Assembly: GCA_034666705.1 (NCBI GenBank)
Contig: JAXDLH010000275.1
Location: 1-5,625, forward strand
From: JAXDLH01 sp034666705
Lineage (GTDB): Bacteria > Chloroflexota > UBA6077 > SHYK01
Reading direction: 5' to 3'
Length of the DNA stretch: 5,625 nucleotides
Part shown: positions 1-5,504 of the stretch, in pieces
Layout: each line of letters opens with the position of its first letter
Position numbering within the stretch: the first letter of the stretch is position 1
Position numbers and translations under genes: made by a program
The notes under the pieces: generated by a model
Databases searched by the model: none
The model's input: the letters and a program-made list of their open reading frames with translations, nothing else
Told to the model about the DNA's origin: nothing

Positions 1-153
1 ATCGGCCACCATGACGGTGCCAGTGAGGATGTCGCACTTCGCCAGCACCGTCGTCTGCTTCCCGCTGTCGAGCAGCGGCGGATGGATCTGAAACGTCTGG
101 AACGCGCTTTCGGGCACGGACTGGGCTTCGTCGCTTAGCTCGCGGACCGCCAT
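1..153 (-). CDS. Partial small protein, possibly cupin-fold (N-terminal 51 residues)
   Basis: An open frame starts at ATG 153 and runs off the left edge of the window. It begins MAVRELSDEAQSVPESAF and continues through a stretch reading LLDSGKQTTVLAKCDILTG, ending TVMVAD. A clean GGAGG (160-164 on the minus strand) sits 6 nt before the ATG, and the frame starts only 12 nt after the TAA of the upstream Rieske oxygenase, so the two are almost certainly co-transcribed and probably translationally coupled. The pattern of a hydrophilic leader followed by short beta-rich segments resembles the start of cupin-domain proteins that I recall beside Rieske oxygenase genes. The metal-binding histidines of a cupin would lie beyond the window edge, so that assignment is only a guess. 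The reality of the gene is well supported by its SD, its spacing and its codon usage. Confidence 0.7.
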   Translation of the reverse strand, partial: MAVRELSDEAQSVPESAFQTFQIHPPLLDSGKQTTVLAKCDILTGTVMVAD

Positions 154-165
154 GGTGTACCTCCG

Positions 166-1500
166 TTATCGTCGCGCGAACTTCGCGGCACGCTCCAGGA
201 TTCGCTCCTCGCGCCGCTTCATTCGCTCCTCAACCGGCATGTTGAAGAGCTTCATGCCCTCTTCCCAGGTCATGTGCTTCAAGTCCCCGGGCAGGGGGAT
301 GAGGTGCTCGGCCGCTTCGCCGCGCACGATGCCGATGGGGTCCAGCCCCTCCTGCACCCGCTCGACCTGCTCGCCCCACAACTCGTGCATGATCAGCACC
401 CCGCGGTCCGAGGTCGAGAGGCGCCACTTGTCCCAGTCGGGAAGGCGGTTGCGCTCCTCGGGGCCCTGGGTGCCCATGATCACCTCGTCCTCCCAGATTG
501 GTCCTTGCCGCGCCGGGTGGCCGAGGTTCCACCAGTGTCCGACATCCTCGGCCCAGCCCTCATAAAACGGGCCGCCGGAGTCCGATGGCGAGTTGTTGTT
601 CATCCGCTGGTAGATCGCCTCCGGAATCTGGCCATGCTCGTCGAACTCGTGGAACGACACACCAAACCAACGAGTCGTGTGGTCGTCGATGGGCACTGCC
701 CAGTTGATGCCAGAGCCGTTCGGTTGCCCTGCGCGCTGGCATGGCATCACGGCGTGCGTCTCGTGGTACTCGTACACGCCCGCTTTGGCCGTGTTTTGCA
801 GCGTGGCGTAGCAGGCGCCCCACGGTGTCTTCTCGAATTTGATCGGCGTCGCGGGTTGCCCGTCGTATCCGTAGTGGATCTGGCGCACGACCTTTCCGCC
901 CTTGTACCAGCCGTGGGCGATCTCGCGATGCCAGATGTCGAGCACGTTGTCGAGCGTTTGCAGGAACACGTTCGACTTCTGAATGCGGTTGCCCTTACCG
1001 GTGGAGCGAATGCCATCCTCGCGGAATAGCTGCGGGTACTTCGGGAATGGTGGCTGCTTGTCGGCCGGGCCCATGTAAGCGAAGATCAGTCCGCCGACCT
1101 CCACGCACGGATAGGCTGGGTGCTTCACGGTGAGTTTGAAGTTGCTATCCGGCGGCTCGGCCGGGGTTTCCAGGCACGCACCGGTCTGGTCGTACTTCCA
1201 GCCGTGGTACAGACAACGCAGGCCGTCGTCCTCGACGCGCCCGTAGTACAGTGAGGTACCGCGGTGGCTGCAATGCTCGCCGAGCAGGCCGGGCTTGCCG
1301 GATGCGTCTCGGTAGAGCACCAGATGCTCGCCCAGAATCGTGACCTTGAGCGGGTTGTTCACACCCAGGAATCCGCCGCGTCCGCCACCCCCGAGGTTGG
1401 CCGACGTCTCGATCGGCAGCCAGTATCGACGGAACACCTCGCCGGACGGCGAGCCGGGCCCTACCCGGCAGAGAATCTCTTCTTGTTTGTTACTTGGCAT
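166..1500 (-). CDS. Rieske [2Fe-2S] aromatic ring-hydroxylating oxygenase, alpha (catalytic) subunit
   Basis: This is a 444-residue cytoplasmic oxygenase of the phthalate/vanillate-type Rieske non-haem iron family, which uses O2 and electrons from a reductase to hydroxylate or O-demethylate aromatic substrates. The Rieske domain holds C77-x-H79-x16-C96-x2-H99 (EHCSHRG and CLYHGWKYD). The mononuclear iron site is LDIWHREIAH, giving bridging Asp188 and His191/His196, with Asp338 (IWEDEV) the likely third ligand. A GTG at 1506 and ATGs at 1503 and 1500 are in frame. The ATG at 1500 is preferred because AAGGAG (1506-1511) lies 5 nt before it, whereas it overlaps or crowds the other two. It ends in TAA, with the next gene 12 nt on. 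Compared with the other Rieske gene here, it has a glycine-rich insertion (LGGGGRGGFLGVNN, about residues 36-49) and replaces the DIDTSH signature, so its substrate probably differs. No reductase is visible nearby. Confidence 0.93.
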   Translation of the reverse strand: MPSNKQEEILCRVGPGSPSGEVFRRYWLPIETSANLGGGGRGGFLGVNNPLKVTILGEHLVLYRDASGKPGLLGEHCSHRGTSLYYGRVEDDGLRCLYHGWKYDQTGACLETPAEPPDSNFKLTVKHPAYPCVEVGGLIFAYMGPADKQPPFPKYPQLFREDGIRSTGKGNRIQKSNVFLQTLDNVLDIWHREIAHGWYKGGKVVRQIHYGYDGQPATPIKFEKTPWGACYATLQNTAKAGVYEYHETHAVMPCQRAGQPNGSGINWAVPIDDHTTRWFGVSFHEFDEHGQIPEAIYQRMNNNSPSDSGGPFYEGWAEDVGHWWNLGHPARQGPIWEDEVIMGTQGPEERNRLPDWDKWRLSTSDRGVLIMHELWGEQVERVQEGLDPIGIVRGEAAEHLIPLPGDLKHMTWEEGMKLFNMPVEERMKRREERILERAAKFARR

Positions 1501-1505
1501 CATCA

Positions 1506-1511
1506 CTCCTT
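1506..1511 (-). promoter_or_regulatory. Ribosome binding site deciding the Rieske oxygenase start
   Basis: AAGGAG on the minus strand is followed by TGATG and then ATG at 1500. The spacing is 5 nt to the ATG at 1500 and 2 nt to the ATG at 1503, and the motif shares its last base with the GTG at 1506. This favours initiation at 1500 over the longer alternatives. Confidence 0.65.
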
Positions 1512-1567
1512 ACGAGCGATCGTCCATTCCGACCGCCCATTCCGTATAAGGGCACCAACGATGAAAC

Positions 1568-1643
1568 TGTCATCCTGAGCGAGGCGCAGGATCCGTAGCC
1601 CCAACATTGGAGTAACGGATCCTTCGCTTCGCTCGGGATGACA
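1568..1643. repeat. MITE-like imperfect inverted repeat / long hairpin (TCATCCTGAGCGAAGC family)
   Basis: Two 29-nt arms, 1568-1596 and 1615-1643, are inverted copies matching at 26 of 29 positions. The left arm begins TGTCATCCTGAGCGAGGC, and the right arm read on the minus strand begins TGTCATCCCGAGCGAAGC. The 18-nt centre itself contains the small dyad CCAA-CA-TTGG. The arm sequence belongs to a widespread intergenic repeat type whose chance translations read like VIPSEAKDP and LRMT, as seen here on the minus strand. It lies 15 nt past the stop of the LigB-like gene and before the SD of the following Rieske gene. Its transcript could fold into a strong stem acting as a partial terminator, processing site or mRNA stabiliser, although no U-tract follows. 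The repeat is seen directly; its function is inferred. Confidence 0.8.
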
Positions 1644-1658
1644 CCACGTTGCGCACCC

Positions 1659-2654
1659 TTAGAGCCACTCCGCGAAGCCCATGGCGCACCCGTTTCCCGC
1701 GTCCGTGCGGTAGCAGGGTACGTAGTCGACCATGTTGCACTGCAAGCCATCGCCGGCCATCGCGCCCGCGAGAATGATCCAGTTTTTGATCTCCGACGTG
1801 CCCGCCCGGAAGCGAACGTCCGGATAGTCGATCAGCTTCTCGACATCGTTGTGCTTGAGTCCGTCGATGATGCGGGCATCGAGGTCTTCCTCGATCACGG
1901 TGTGGCTCAGGCCGCCGGAGGCGATAATCGCCACCCGCTTGTCCGTGTCCCACGCCTCGACCGCGCGGCGCAGCGCCTGGCCAAACTTGTAGCTCCGCTT
2001 CGCGGTGGGCGCGTTCGGCGGATAGTACGTGTTGACCATGATCGGCACATTCGGGATGACCTCATTATTCATGAGGCGGCGGTACACGTAGTAGAAGGCG
2101 TGGCCGATCGTCCCGTCGCGGGTACCCTTCGGCATCGAGTTCGAGCGCGCCACGTCGAACTCTTCCTCGATCAGCGCCTCGATGAGGTACTGGCCCAGCC
2201 CTGGATCGGTCGGATGGGTGACGCGGCCGTCCGGCCAATTTGCCACGGCTGCATCGCTGAGATTGGCCCGGTGGCCGGCCGCGGCCGGCGCATCGTCCAC
2301 CGTAGCTCCGTTGTAGATGGCGATCGACGGCATATTGTCGTCGTGGAAGGCCTCGTGCTGATCGTCACCAAGGAGGATGCATACGTCCGGCGCCACCCGG
2401 TCGAGCGTCTCGCCAAGATGGGCGATCGCGCGCTGACACGCATCCCAGCGCGCCTGAAACTTCTCGGGGCTGACCTCACGCTCGAAGTGGGCGTCGCGCC
2501 GCGTCTCGAGAAGCTCCTCATATGTGAAGGTCTTGCCCTGGTACCAGTGCGCCGGCATCGTGAAGGCGCCCTTCGCGTACTCCAGCCACTTATCCGGCGG
2601 CATCTCGAGCTGCGGTGCGTGTGAGGAGGCCATGCCGAGAACGATCTTTGCCAT
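1659..2654 (-). CDS. Class III extradiol ring-cleavage dioxygenase, LigB-type catalytic subunit
   Basis: This 331-residue protein belongs to the LigB family (protocatechuate 4,5-dioxygenase beta, gallate dioxygenase and related), Fe(II) enzymes that open catecholic rings next to the diol. The N-terminus MAKIVLGMASSHAPQL places His12 exactly where the first iron ligand of LigB lies. GGLSH (His251) matches the catalytic His195 of LigB, and GTSEIKNW (Glu288) matches the Glu242 ligand. YYPPNAPTAKRSYKFG aligns with the conserved TYPPPSGKRCF segment of LigB. The second iron-ligand region reads GDDQHEAF (95-103), where LigB has NDHASAF, so Gln99 or His100 replaces or shifts the usual His. GHAF (His185) lies near the LigB His127 segment. 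The protein is slightly longer than LigB (302 aa) and has no LigA domain fused to it; no separate LigA gene is visible. AAAGGAG lies 8 nt before the ATG. It probably acts after the oxygenase and decarboxylase of the same cluster. Confidence 0.9.
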   Translation of the reverse strand: MAKIVLGMASSHAPQLEMPPDKWLEYAKGAFTMPAHWYQGKTFTYEELLETRRDAHFEREVSPEKFQARWDACQRAIAHLGETLDRVAPDVCILLGDDQHEAFHDDNMPSIAIYNGATVDDAPAAAGHRANLSDAAVANWPDGRVTHPTDPGLGQYLIEALIEEEFDVARSNSMPKGTRDGTIGHAFYYVYRRLMNNEVIPNVPIMVNTYYPPNAPTAKRSYKFGQALRRAVEAWDTDKRVAIIASGGLSHTVIEEDLDARIIDGLKHNDVEKLIDYPDVRFRAGTSEIKNWIILAGAMAGDGLQCNMVDYVPCYRTDAGNGCAMGFAEWL

Positions 2655-2795
2655 CGTGCGAGCTCCTTTGCTTCAGCCTGCGCGGACCATTTGAGGGCAT
2701 TCTACGCCCCGGCGTCGGTCGGCAGGCCAAATTCGACCTCGTATCGCGCTACGCAGAGCCGTGCGGGCCTCGGCGGACGACGCCTCGTTCTCCTT

Positions 2796-4088
2796 CTACG
2801 CACCGCCGCCGACGACTGACAGGTCGAGGTCGGGGTGCGCGACAAACGCCTTGCGCAAATCCTGGGTAGCCTCCAGCCAATCCGCGTCAGACGGCAAGAT
2901 CACACCACCGGAGCGGATACCGTAGACCTCGGGCTCGTCAACGCCTGGCGGCACGACGCCACGCTCGTGATACGCGCGCGCGACCATGCTCATCCGGAGC
3001 CGGGTCCGGAGAATCATTGCATCACTGCTGCCCAGGTGCTCGGCAGTGCGGTCCATGATTGGTCCCATGCTTTCGGTGATCGCCTGATCCTGTATCGAGA
3101 TCCCGTCGATGCCGGTGTAGCTCTCGTCCCGACTCTGCTTGCCACGGTCGATCAGGTAGTCATTCGCCTTGGCCTGCACGGGTCGGAAGCGGCCATACCA
3201 ATCGCTCGTCCCGGGCTGATACCGGGTGCCGGCAAAGCCACCGACGAAGCGGTCCTCGGCACTCCGCGCGGCCCAGGCCGGATCCGCGGTAGGCCCGACG
3301 ACTGGCCCTCCCGCCGGCCGTCCAGCCATGGAGATGAACATCGTGTGCGTATCGTCGAGAGGGACCCAGGCCCGAACCAGAACCTGGTTGCCGAGGACAC
3401 CGGTCGGGATCAGCGCAAAGCACGGGAACATGAACCCGGCGATGCGCCAGTAGAGACGGCCCTCGCCGGCTGGGCGGTACGCGCCGTACATGGTGCCGAA
3501 CGGCATGTCCGCAACTTTGTAGCGCGGGGCGCGATCCATCAGGCCGTAGTAACCAAAGGTCCCCGGCTGCACCTGCGTCGGCTTCATCGAGCCCATGTGC
3601 AAAAACTGCAGATGGCTCGTATCGATGTCGCCCTCGAGTGCCTGGAGCCAGTTGCACTCCCGCTGCATCATGCTGACGGTGTACTGACCCTCGGGGAGCA
3701 TGTTCGGCTCGATTTCCGGGAGCGGCGGCGGCTCCTGGCGAGGCCCCATGTACGCCCAGATAATGCCACCCCGCTCGGCGCAGGGATAGGCTATGGTCTT
3801 AATTTTGCTCTTGAAGTTGGACTCGGCCGGCTCGTTGGGCATGTCGACGCATTGGCCAGTCGTATCGAACTTCCAGCCGTGATACACGCACCGCAGCCCT
3901 TCCTCCTCGTTCCTGCCGAAGAAGAGCGAGGCGCCCCGGTGGGGACAGTTGGCGGCGACGAGGCCGATGCGGCCATTCGTGTCCCGGAACGCGATAAGAT
4001 CCTCGCCGAGCAGCCGGACCCGCAATGGCGGCCCGTCCCGCTCGGGGAGCTCCGTCGAGGCGATCGCCGGGATCCAATACTGGCGCAT
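2796..4088 (-). CDS. Rieske [2Fe-2S] aromatic ring-hydroxylating oxygenase, alpha subunit (5' end severed by an in-frame TAG)
   Basis: The frame from ATG 4088 encodes 430 residues starting MRQYWIPA. The Rieske cluster motif is C48-x-H50-x16-C67-x2-H70 (ANCPHRG and CVYHGWKFD). The catalytic domain has the canonical phthalate-dioxygenase-like signature LQALEGDIDTSHLQFLH, giving Asp156, His159 and His164, with Asp334 (SIQDQAITES) the likely third iron ligand, followed by GPIMDRTAEHLGSSD. All catalytic residues are present. However, family members normally carry about 25 residues before MRQYW. These are encoded upstream in the same frame (GTG 4169 to codon 4095-4097) but are separated by a TAG at 4092-4094 created by a 15-bp tandem duplication. 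The ATG at 4088 is one codon past that TAG and has no SD of its own, so expression would need re-initiation or readthrough. Either a recently damaged gene or one still working with a shortened N-terminus. Confidence 0.88.
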   Translation of the reverse strand: MRQYWIPAIASTELPERDGPPLRVRLLGEDLIAFRDTNGRIGLVAANCPHRGASLFFGRNEEEGLRCVYHGWKFDTTGQCVDMPNEPAESNFKSKIKTIAYPCAERGGIIWAYMGPRQEPPPLPEIEPNMLPEGQYTVSMMQRECNWLQALEGDIDTSHLQFLHMGSMKPTQVQPGTFGYYGLMDRAPRYKVADMPFGTMYGAYRPAGEGRLYWRIAGFMFPCFALIPTGVLGNQVLVRAWVPLDDTHTMFISMAGRPAGGPVVGPTADPAWAARSAEDRFVGGFAGTRYQPGTSDWYGRFRPVQAKANDYLIDRGKQSRDESYTGIDGISIQDQAITESMGPIMDRTAEHLGSSDAMILRTRLRMSMVARAYHERGVVPPGVDEPEVYGIRSGGVILPSDADWLEATQDLRKAFVAHPDLDLSVVGGGA

Positions 4089-4108
4089 CGTCTACTGGCG
4101 CATCGTCT
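4078..4108. repeat. Perfect 15-bp tandem duplication creating an amber codon
   Basis: The unit TACTGGCGCATCGTC occurs twice back to back, at 4078-4092 and 4093-4107, with one further matching base at 4108. The length is a multiple of three, so the frame is kept, but the junction on the minus strand reads CAG-TAG-ACG and terminates translation of the Rieske oxygenase gene. Confidence 0.95.
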
Positions 4109-4169
4109 CGCCCATAGGCGTCCCGCGGCCCACGCGGGTCAGGAGCTCATTCTCTTCTCTGCTCGTCAC
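4092..4169 (-). pseudogene. Severed 5' end of the Rieske oxygenase gene (GTG start to premature TAG)
   Basis: Twenty-five codons from GTG 4169 read MTSREENELLTRVGRGTP, then MGETMRQ, then TAG at 4092-4094. This is the typical N-terminus of this Rieske subfamily (ENELLTRVG-GTPMGE--RQYWIP), and the second half repeats as MRQ on the far side of the stop. TTGGAGG (4177-4183, minus strand) lies 7 nt before the GTG, so this is where ribosomes should load. Deleting one 15-bp repeat copy would fuse it to the downstream frame as MGETMRQYWIPA. The ancestral gene therefore spanned 2796-4169. Confidence 0.85.
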
Positions 4170-4176
4170 CGGTGTG

Positions 4177-4183
4177 CCTCCAA
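4177..4183 (-). promoter_or_regulatory. Ribosome binding site of the interrupted Rieske gene
   Basis: TTGGAGG on the minus strand stands 7 nt before the GTG at 4169. It marks the original start and argues against the ATG at 4088 being the native one, since no comparable motif precedes that ATG. Confidence 0.7.
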
Positions 4184-4289
4184 TCTGCAGCGTGCTCGGT
4201 TATCCTCTTGCAGGAGCCTATTTCAAGCGGATTTGCCGACTCCCGATAGCCGAGGTTGTCGTTCGCCCGCCATCTCACCCCGTCGCCAG

Positions 4290-5282
4290 TCAGCTCACAT
4301 AGCGTGGTGATTCGGTGAACGTACTCTCCACGAAGAGCTGCTCTACTGAGGGTGCCTCGGGGATCAGGCCCTGATTGTGAGAGTAGCGGATCAGGGCCTC
4401 GAGTGCGCCTCGATTTGATTCGAGATCGTACGGCCATGGATCGGGACCAAGGACCGTGCGCTGATCCTCCACAAGATCCTGCACCCAGGCGAGGGCCGTC
4501 TGGCGGGGATCGGCGAGGCGCTGGTAGCAGCGCGCCTTGGACTCGCGGAACGCCTTGAGCATGCTGATCGCGACCCAGGGGAACTCGCGCAGCACGCTGT
4601 TCTTCACGACGACCGTGTGCATGATTGGGAAGATGCCGGTGCGGCCGAAATAGTCCCGCTCGACCTCTTTCGGATGCTCGAAGAGGCGCGCTACACGTGG
4701 ATCCCCCTTCGCGAACGACGGCAGCGTCTCGGGATAGATCGCTGCGTCTAACTCGCCTGCGACCAGCAAGTGGTCGAGGTTCGCGCCATGCGGTACCCGC
4801 TCGATGTGGAGCCAGGCGGGCGGGTCCCACGGGGTCTCCTCTTCGTCTTGCGTGAGCCACTGTACGCTGCCAATATTGAAACCGTAGTCGTCCGCGAGGA
4901 TGCCTCGCGTCCACACGCCGGCCGTGTTCTGGAACGTGCGCAGGGCAATGCGTTTGTTATTGAGGTCGCGTGGCTCCGCGATACCAGCGTCGCTGCGGAT
5001 GAACACGAAAGAGTGACGGAAGCGGCGGTGCGGGAAGACGGGGATGGCGGTGAACTCGCGCTGATTGGCGAACGCCACGAGATAATGGGACATCGAAAGC
5101 TCGGCGACGTCGAACTCTTCATTGCGCATCATGCGCCAGTGCCGCTCCGGCGAGGGCATGCTGAGGGTGGTGAGGTCGATACCGGGCGGCTGCACACTGC
5201 CATCGATGAGCGCACGCGTCAGGTCGTAGTCGCCGCAGGCAAGCGTCAGCCGGAGGTCAGTCACGCCACCACCCCGCACCAT
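4290..5282 (-). CDS. 4,5-dihydroxyphthalate decarboxylase (Pht5)-like protein
   Basis: The frame gives 330 residues from ATG 5282, or 324 from GTG 5264 (VTDLRLTLACGDYD), the latter matching where the family usually begins. The opening LTLACGDYDLTRALIDG, the EEFDVAELSMSHYL segment and the AIPVFPHRRFRHSFVF segment are typical of 4,5-dihydroxyphthalate decarboxylase-like proteins. These share the fold of NMT1/THI5-type substrate-binding proteins. Further family-like stretches are LALRTFQ-type and VWTRGILADDYG near residues 112-134, and ELDAAIYPETLP near 177-188. No signal peptide or lipobox is present, which favours a cytoplasmic enzyme over a transporter-binding protein. It is the first minus-strand gene of the cluster and would decarboxylate an aromatic diacid or similar intermediate. 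The start is ambiguous: neither ATG 5282 nor GTG 5264 has a strong SD, though GGGGTGG precedes the GTG. The exact substrate is not readable from sequence. Confidence 0.85.
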   Translation of the reverse strand: MVRGGGVTDLRLTLACGDYDLTRALIDGSVQPPGIDLTTLSMPSPERHWRMMRNEEFDVAELSMSHYLVAFANQREFTAIPVFPHRRFRHSFVFIRSDAGIAEPRDLNNKRIALRTFQNTAGVWTRGILADDYGFNIGSVQWLTQDEEETPWDPPAWLHIERVPHGANLDHLLVAGELDAAIYPETLPSFAKGDPRVARLFEHPKEVERDYFGRTGIFPIMHTVVVKNSVLREFPWVAISMLKAFRESKARCYQRLADPRQTALAWVQDLVEDQRTVLGPDPWPYDLESNRGALEALIRYSHNQGLIPEAPSVEQLFVESTFTESPRYVS

Positions 5283-5300
5283 TTCTTCGCAGTGGCTAGT

Positions 5301-5354
5301 CTACCCTGGGCGGAAGGCGATGGGGCGCTCCCGATGGTTTTGCACGCGACGCAT
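5301..5354 (-). CDS. Possible 17-residue leader ORF upstream of the Pht5-like gene
   Basis: An ATG at 5354 opens a 17-codon frame, MRRVQNHRERPIAFRPG, ending in TAG at 5301-5303. It is preceded 8 nt upstream by GGAGGAAGG (5363-5371, minus strand), the strongest SD in this intergenic region. The stop is 18 nt before ATG 5282 and in the same frame as the Pht5-like gene. It could be a leader peptide that couples translation into the weakly led downstream gene, or a remnant of a longer N-terminus. It could equally be chance, since the peptide is basic and unrecognised. Confidence 0.3.
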   Translation of the reverse strand: MRRVQNHRERPIAFRPG

Positions 5355-5375
5355 GAACTGTGCCTTCCTCCGTAC

Positions 5376-5399
5376 GATTTTGAGAGCGTATGCAAAATC
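5376..5399. promoter_or_regulatory. Candidate operator: perfect 7-bp inverted repeat with 10-nt spacer
   Basis: GATTTTG (5376-5382) and CAAAATC (5393-5399) form a perfect dyad, in an AT-richer patch of an otherwise GC-rich region between divergent genes. A further TTTTGCA at 5338-5344 pairs with TGCAAAA at 5391-5397. The inner T-N11-A-like layout would suit a LysR-type site, but other regulator families bind such dyads too. No regulator gene is visible in the window. Confidence 0.35.
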
Positions 5400-5428
5400 T
5401 CCGGTCGTACCCAAGACGATGCGACGGC

Positions 5429-5457
5429 TTGCCCGGGGCGGGGGGCTGGAGTAGGAT
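5429..5457 (+). promoter_or_regulatory. Candidate sigma70-type promoter for the molybdoenzyme small-subunit gene
   Basis: TTGCCC (5429-5434) and TAGGAT (5452-5457) are separated by 17 nt, each matching the consensus at four of six positions. Transcription would begin near 5464 and leave a leader of about 40 nt before the ATG at 5505. The match is modest and unsupported by other evidence. Confidence 0.3.
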
Positions 5458-5489
5458 AGCCAGCGTAGCCACGATAGCGACAGACTGGC

Positions 5490-5496
5490 GGAGAGG
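5490..5496 (+). promoter_or_regulatory. Ribosome binding site of the [2Fe-2S] small-subunit gene
   Basis: GGAGAGG lies 8 nt before the ATG at 5505 and fixes that start on the plus strand. Confidence 0.7.
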
Positions 5497-5504
5497 TGAA
5501 CGGG

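Noticed and set aside
274..1029. A 251-codon plus-strand open frame inside the first Rieske gene
   Set aside because: It lies antisense to the conserved catalytic domain of a real gene and has shadow-like composition.
1490..1750. An 86-codon minus-strand frame containing VIPSEAKDP and LRMT
   Set aside because: This is the chance translation of the TCATCCTGAGCGAAGC-type repeat, often misannotated as a hypothetical protein.
1638..2624. A 328-codon plus-strand open frame opposite the LigB-like gene
   Set aside because: It is a shadow of the minus-strand gene. Its peptide shows no domain pattern and no convincing ribosome binding site was seen.
2655..2795. A terminator or promoter in the gap between the Rieske and LigB-like genes
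   Set aside because: Apart from the SD at 2663-2669, I found no strong hairpin with a U-tract and no convincing -35/-10 pair.
4089..4094. TAG as a recoded sense codon (for example pyrrolysine) in the Rieske gene
   Set aside because: The stop falls exactly at the junction of a perfect tandem duplication, which explains it fully. The LigB-like and first Rieske genes end in TAA and the Rieske gene itself ends in TAG, so nothing suggests amber recoding.
2835..4310. A 491-codon plus-strand open frame covering the whole second Rieske gene
   Set aside because: It is antisense to a gene with clear Rieske motifs, its peptide is rich in Arg/Ala/Pro/His with no recognisable domain, and such long antisense frames are expected in GC-rich coding DNA.
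4147..4914. A 255-codon minus-strand frame overlapping the Pht5-like gene
   Set aside because: It is out of frame with the well-matched decarboxylase-like protein, is dominated by Arg/Pro/Gly/Ala, and extends across an intergenic region.
4290..5282. A periplasmic ABC-transporter binding protein (NMT1/TauA type) as the identity of the Pht5-like gene
   Set aside because: It shares the fold, but no signal peptide or lipobox is present at either start and no permease or ATPase gene is adjacent. The opening matches the decarboxylase-like group better.
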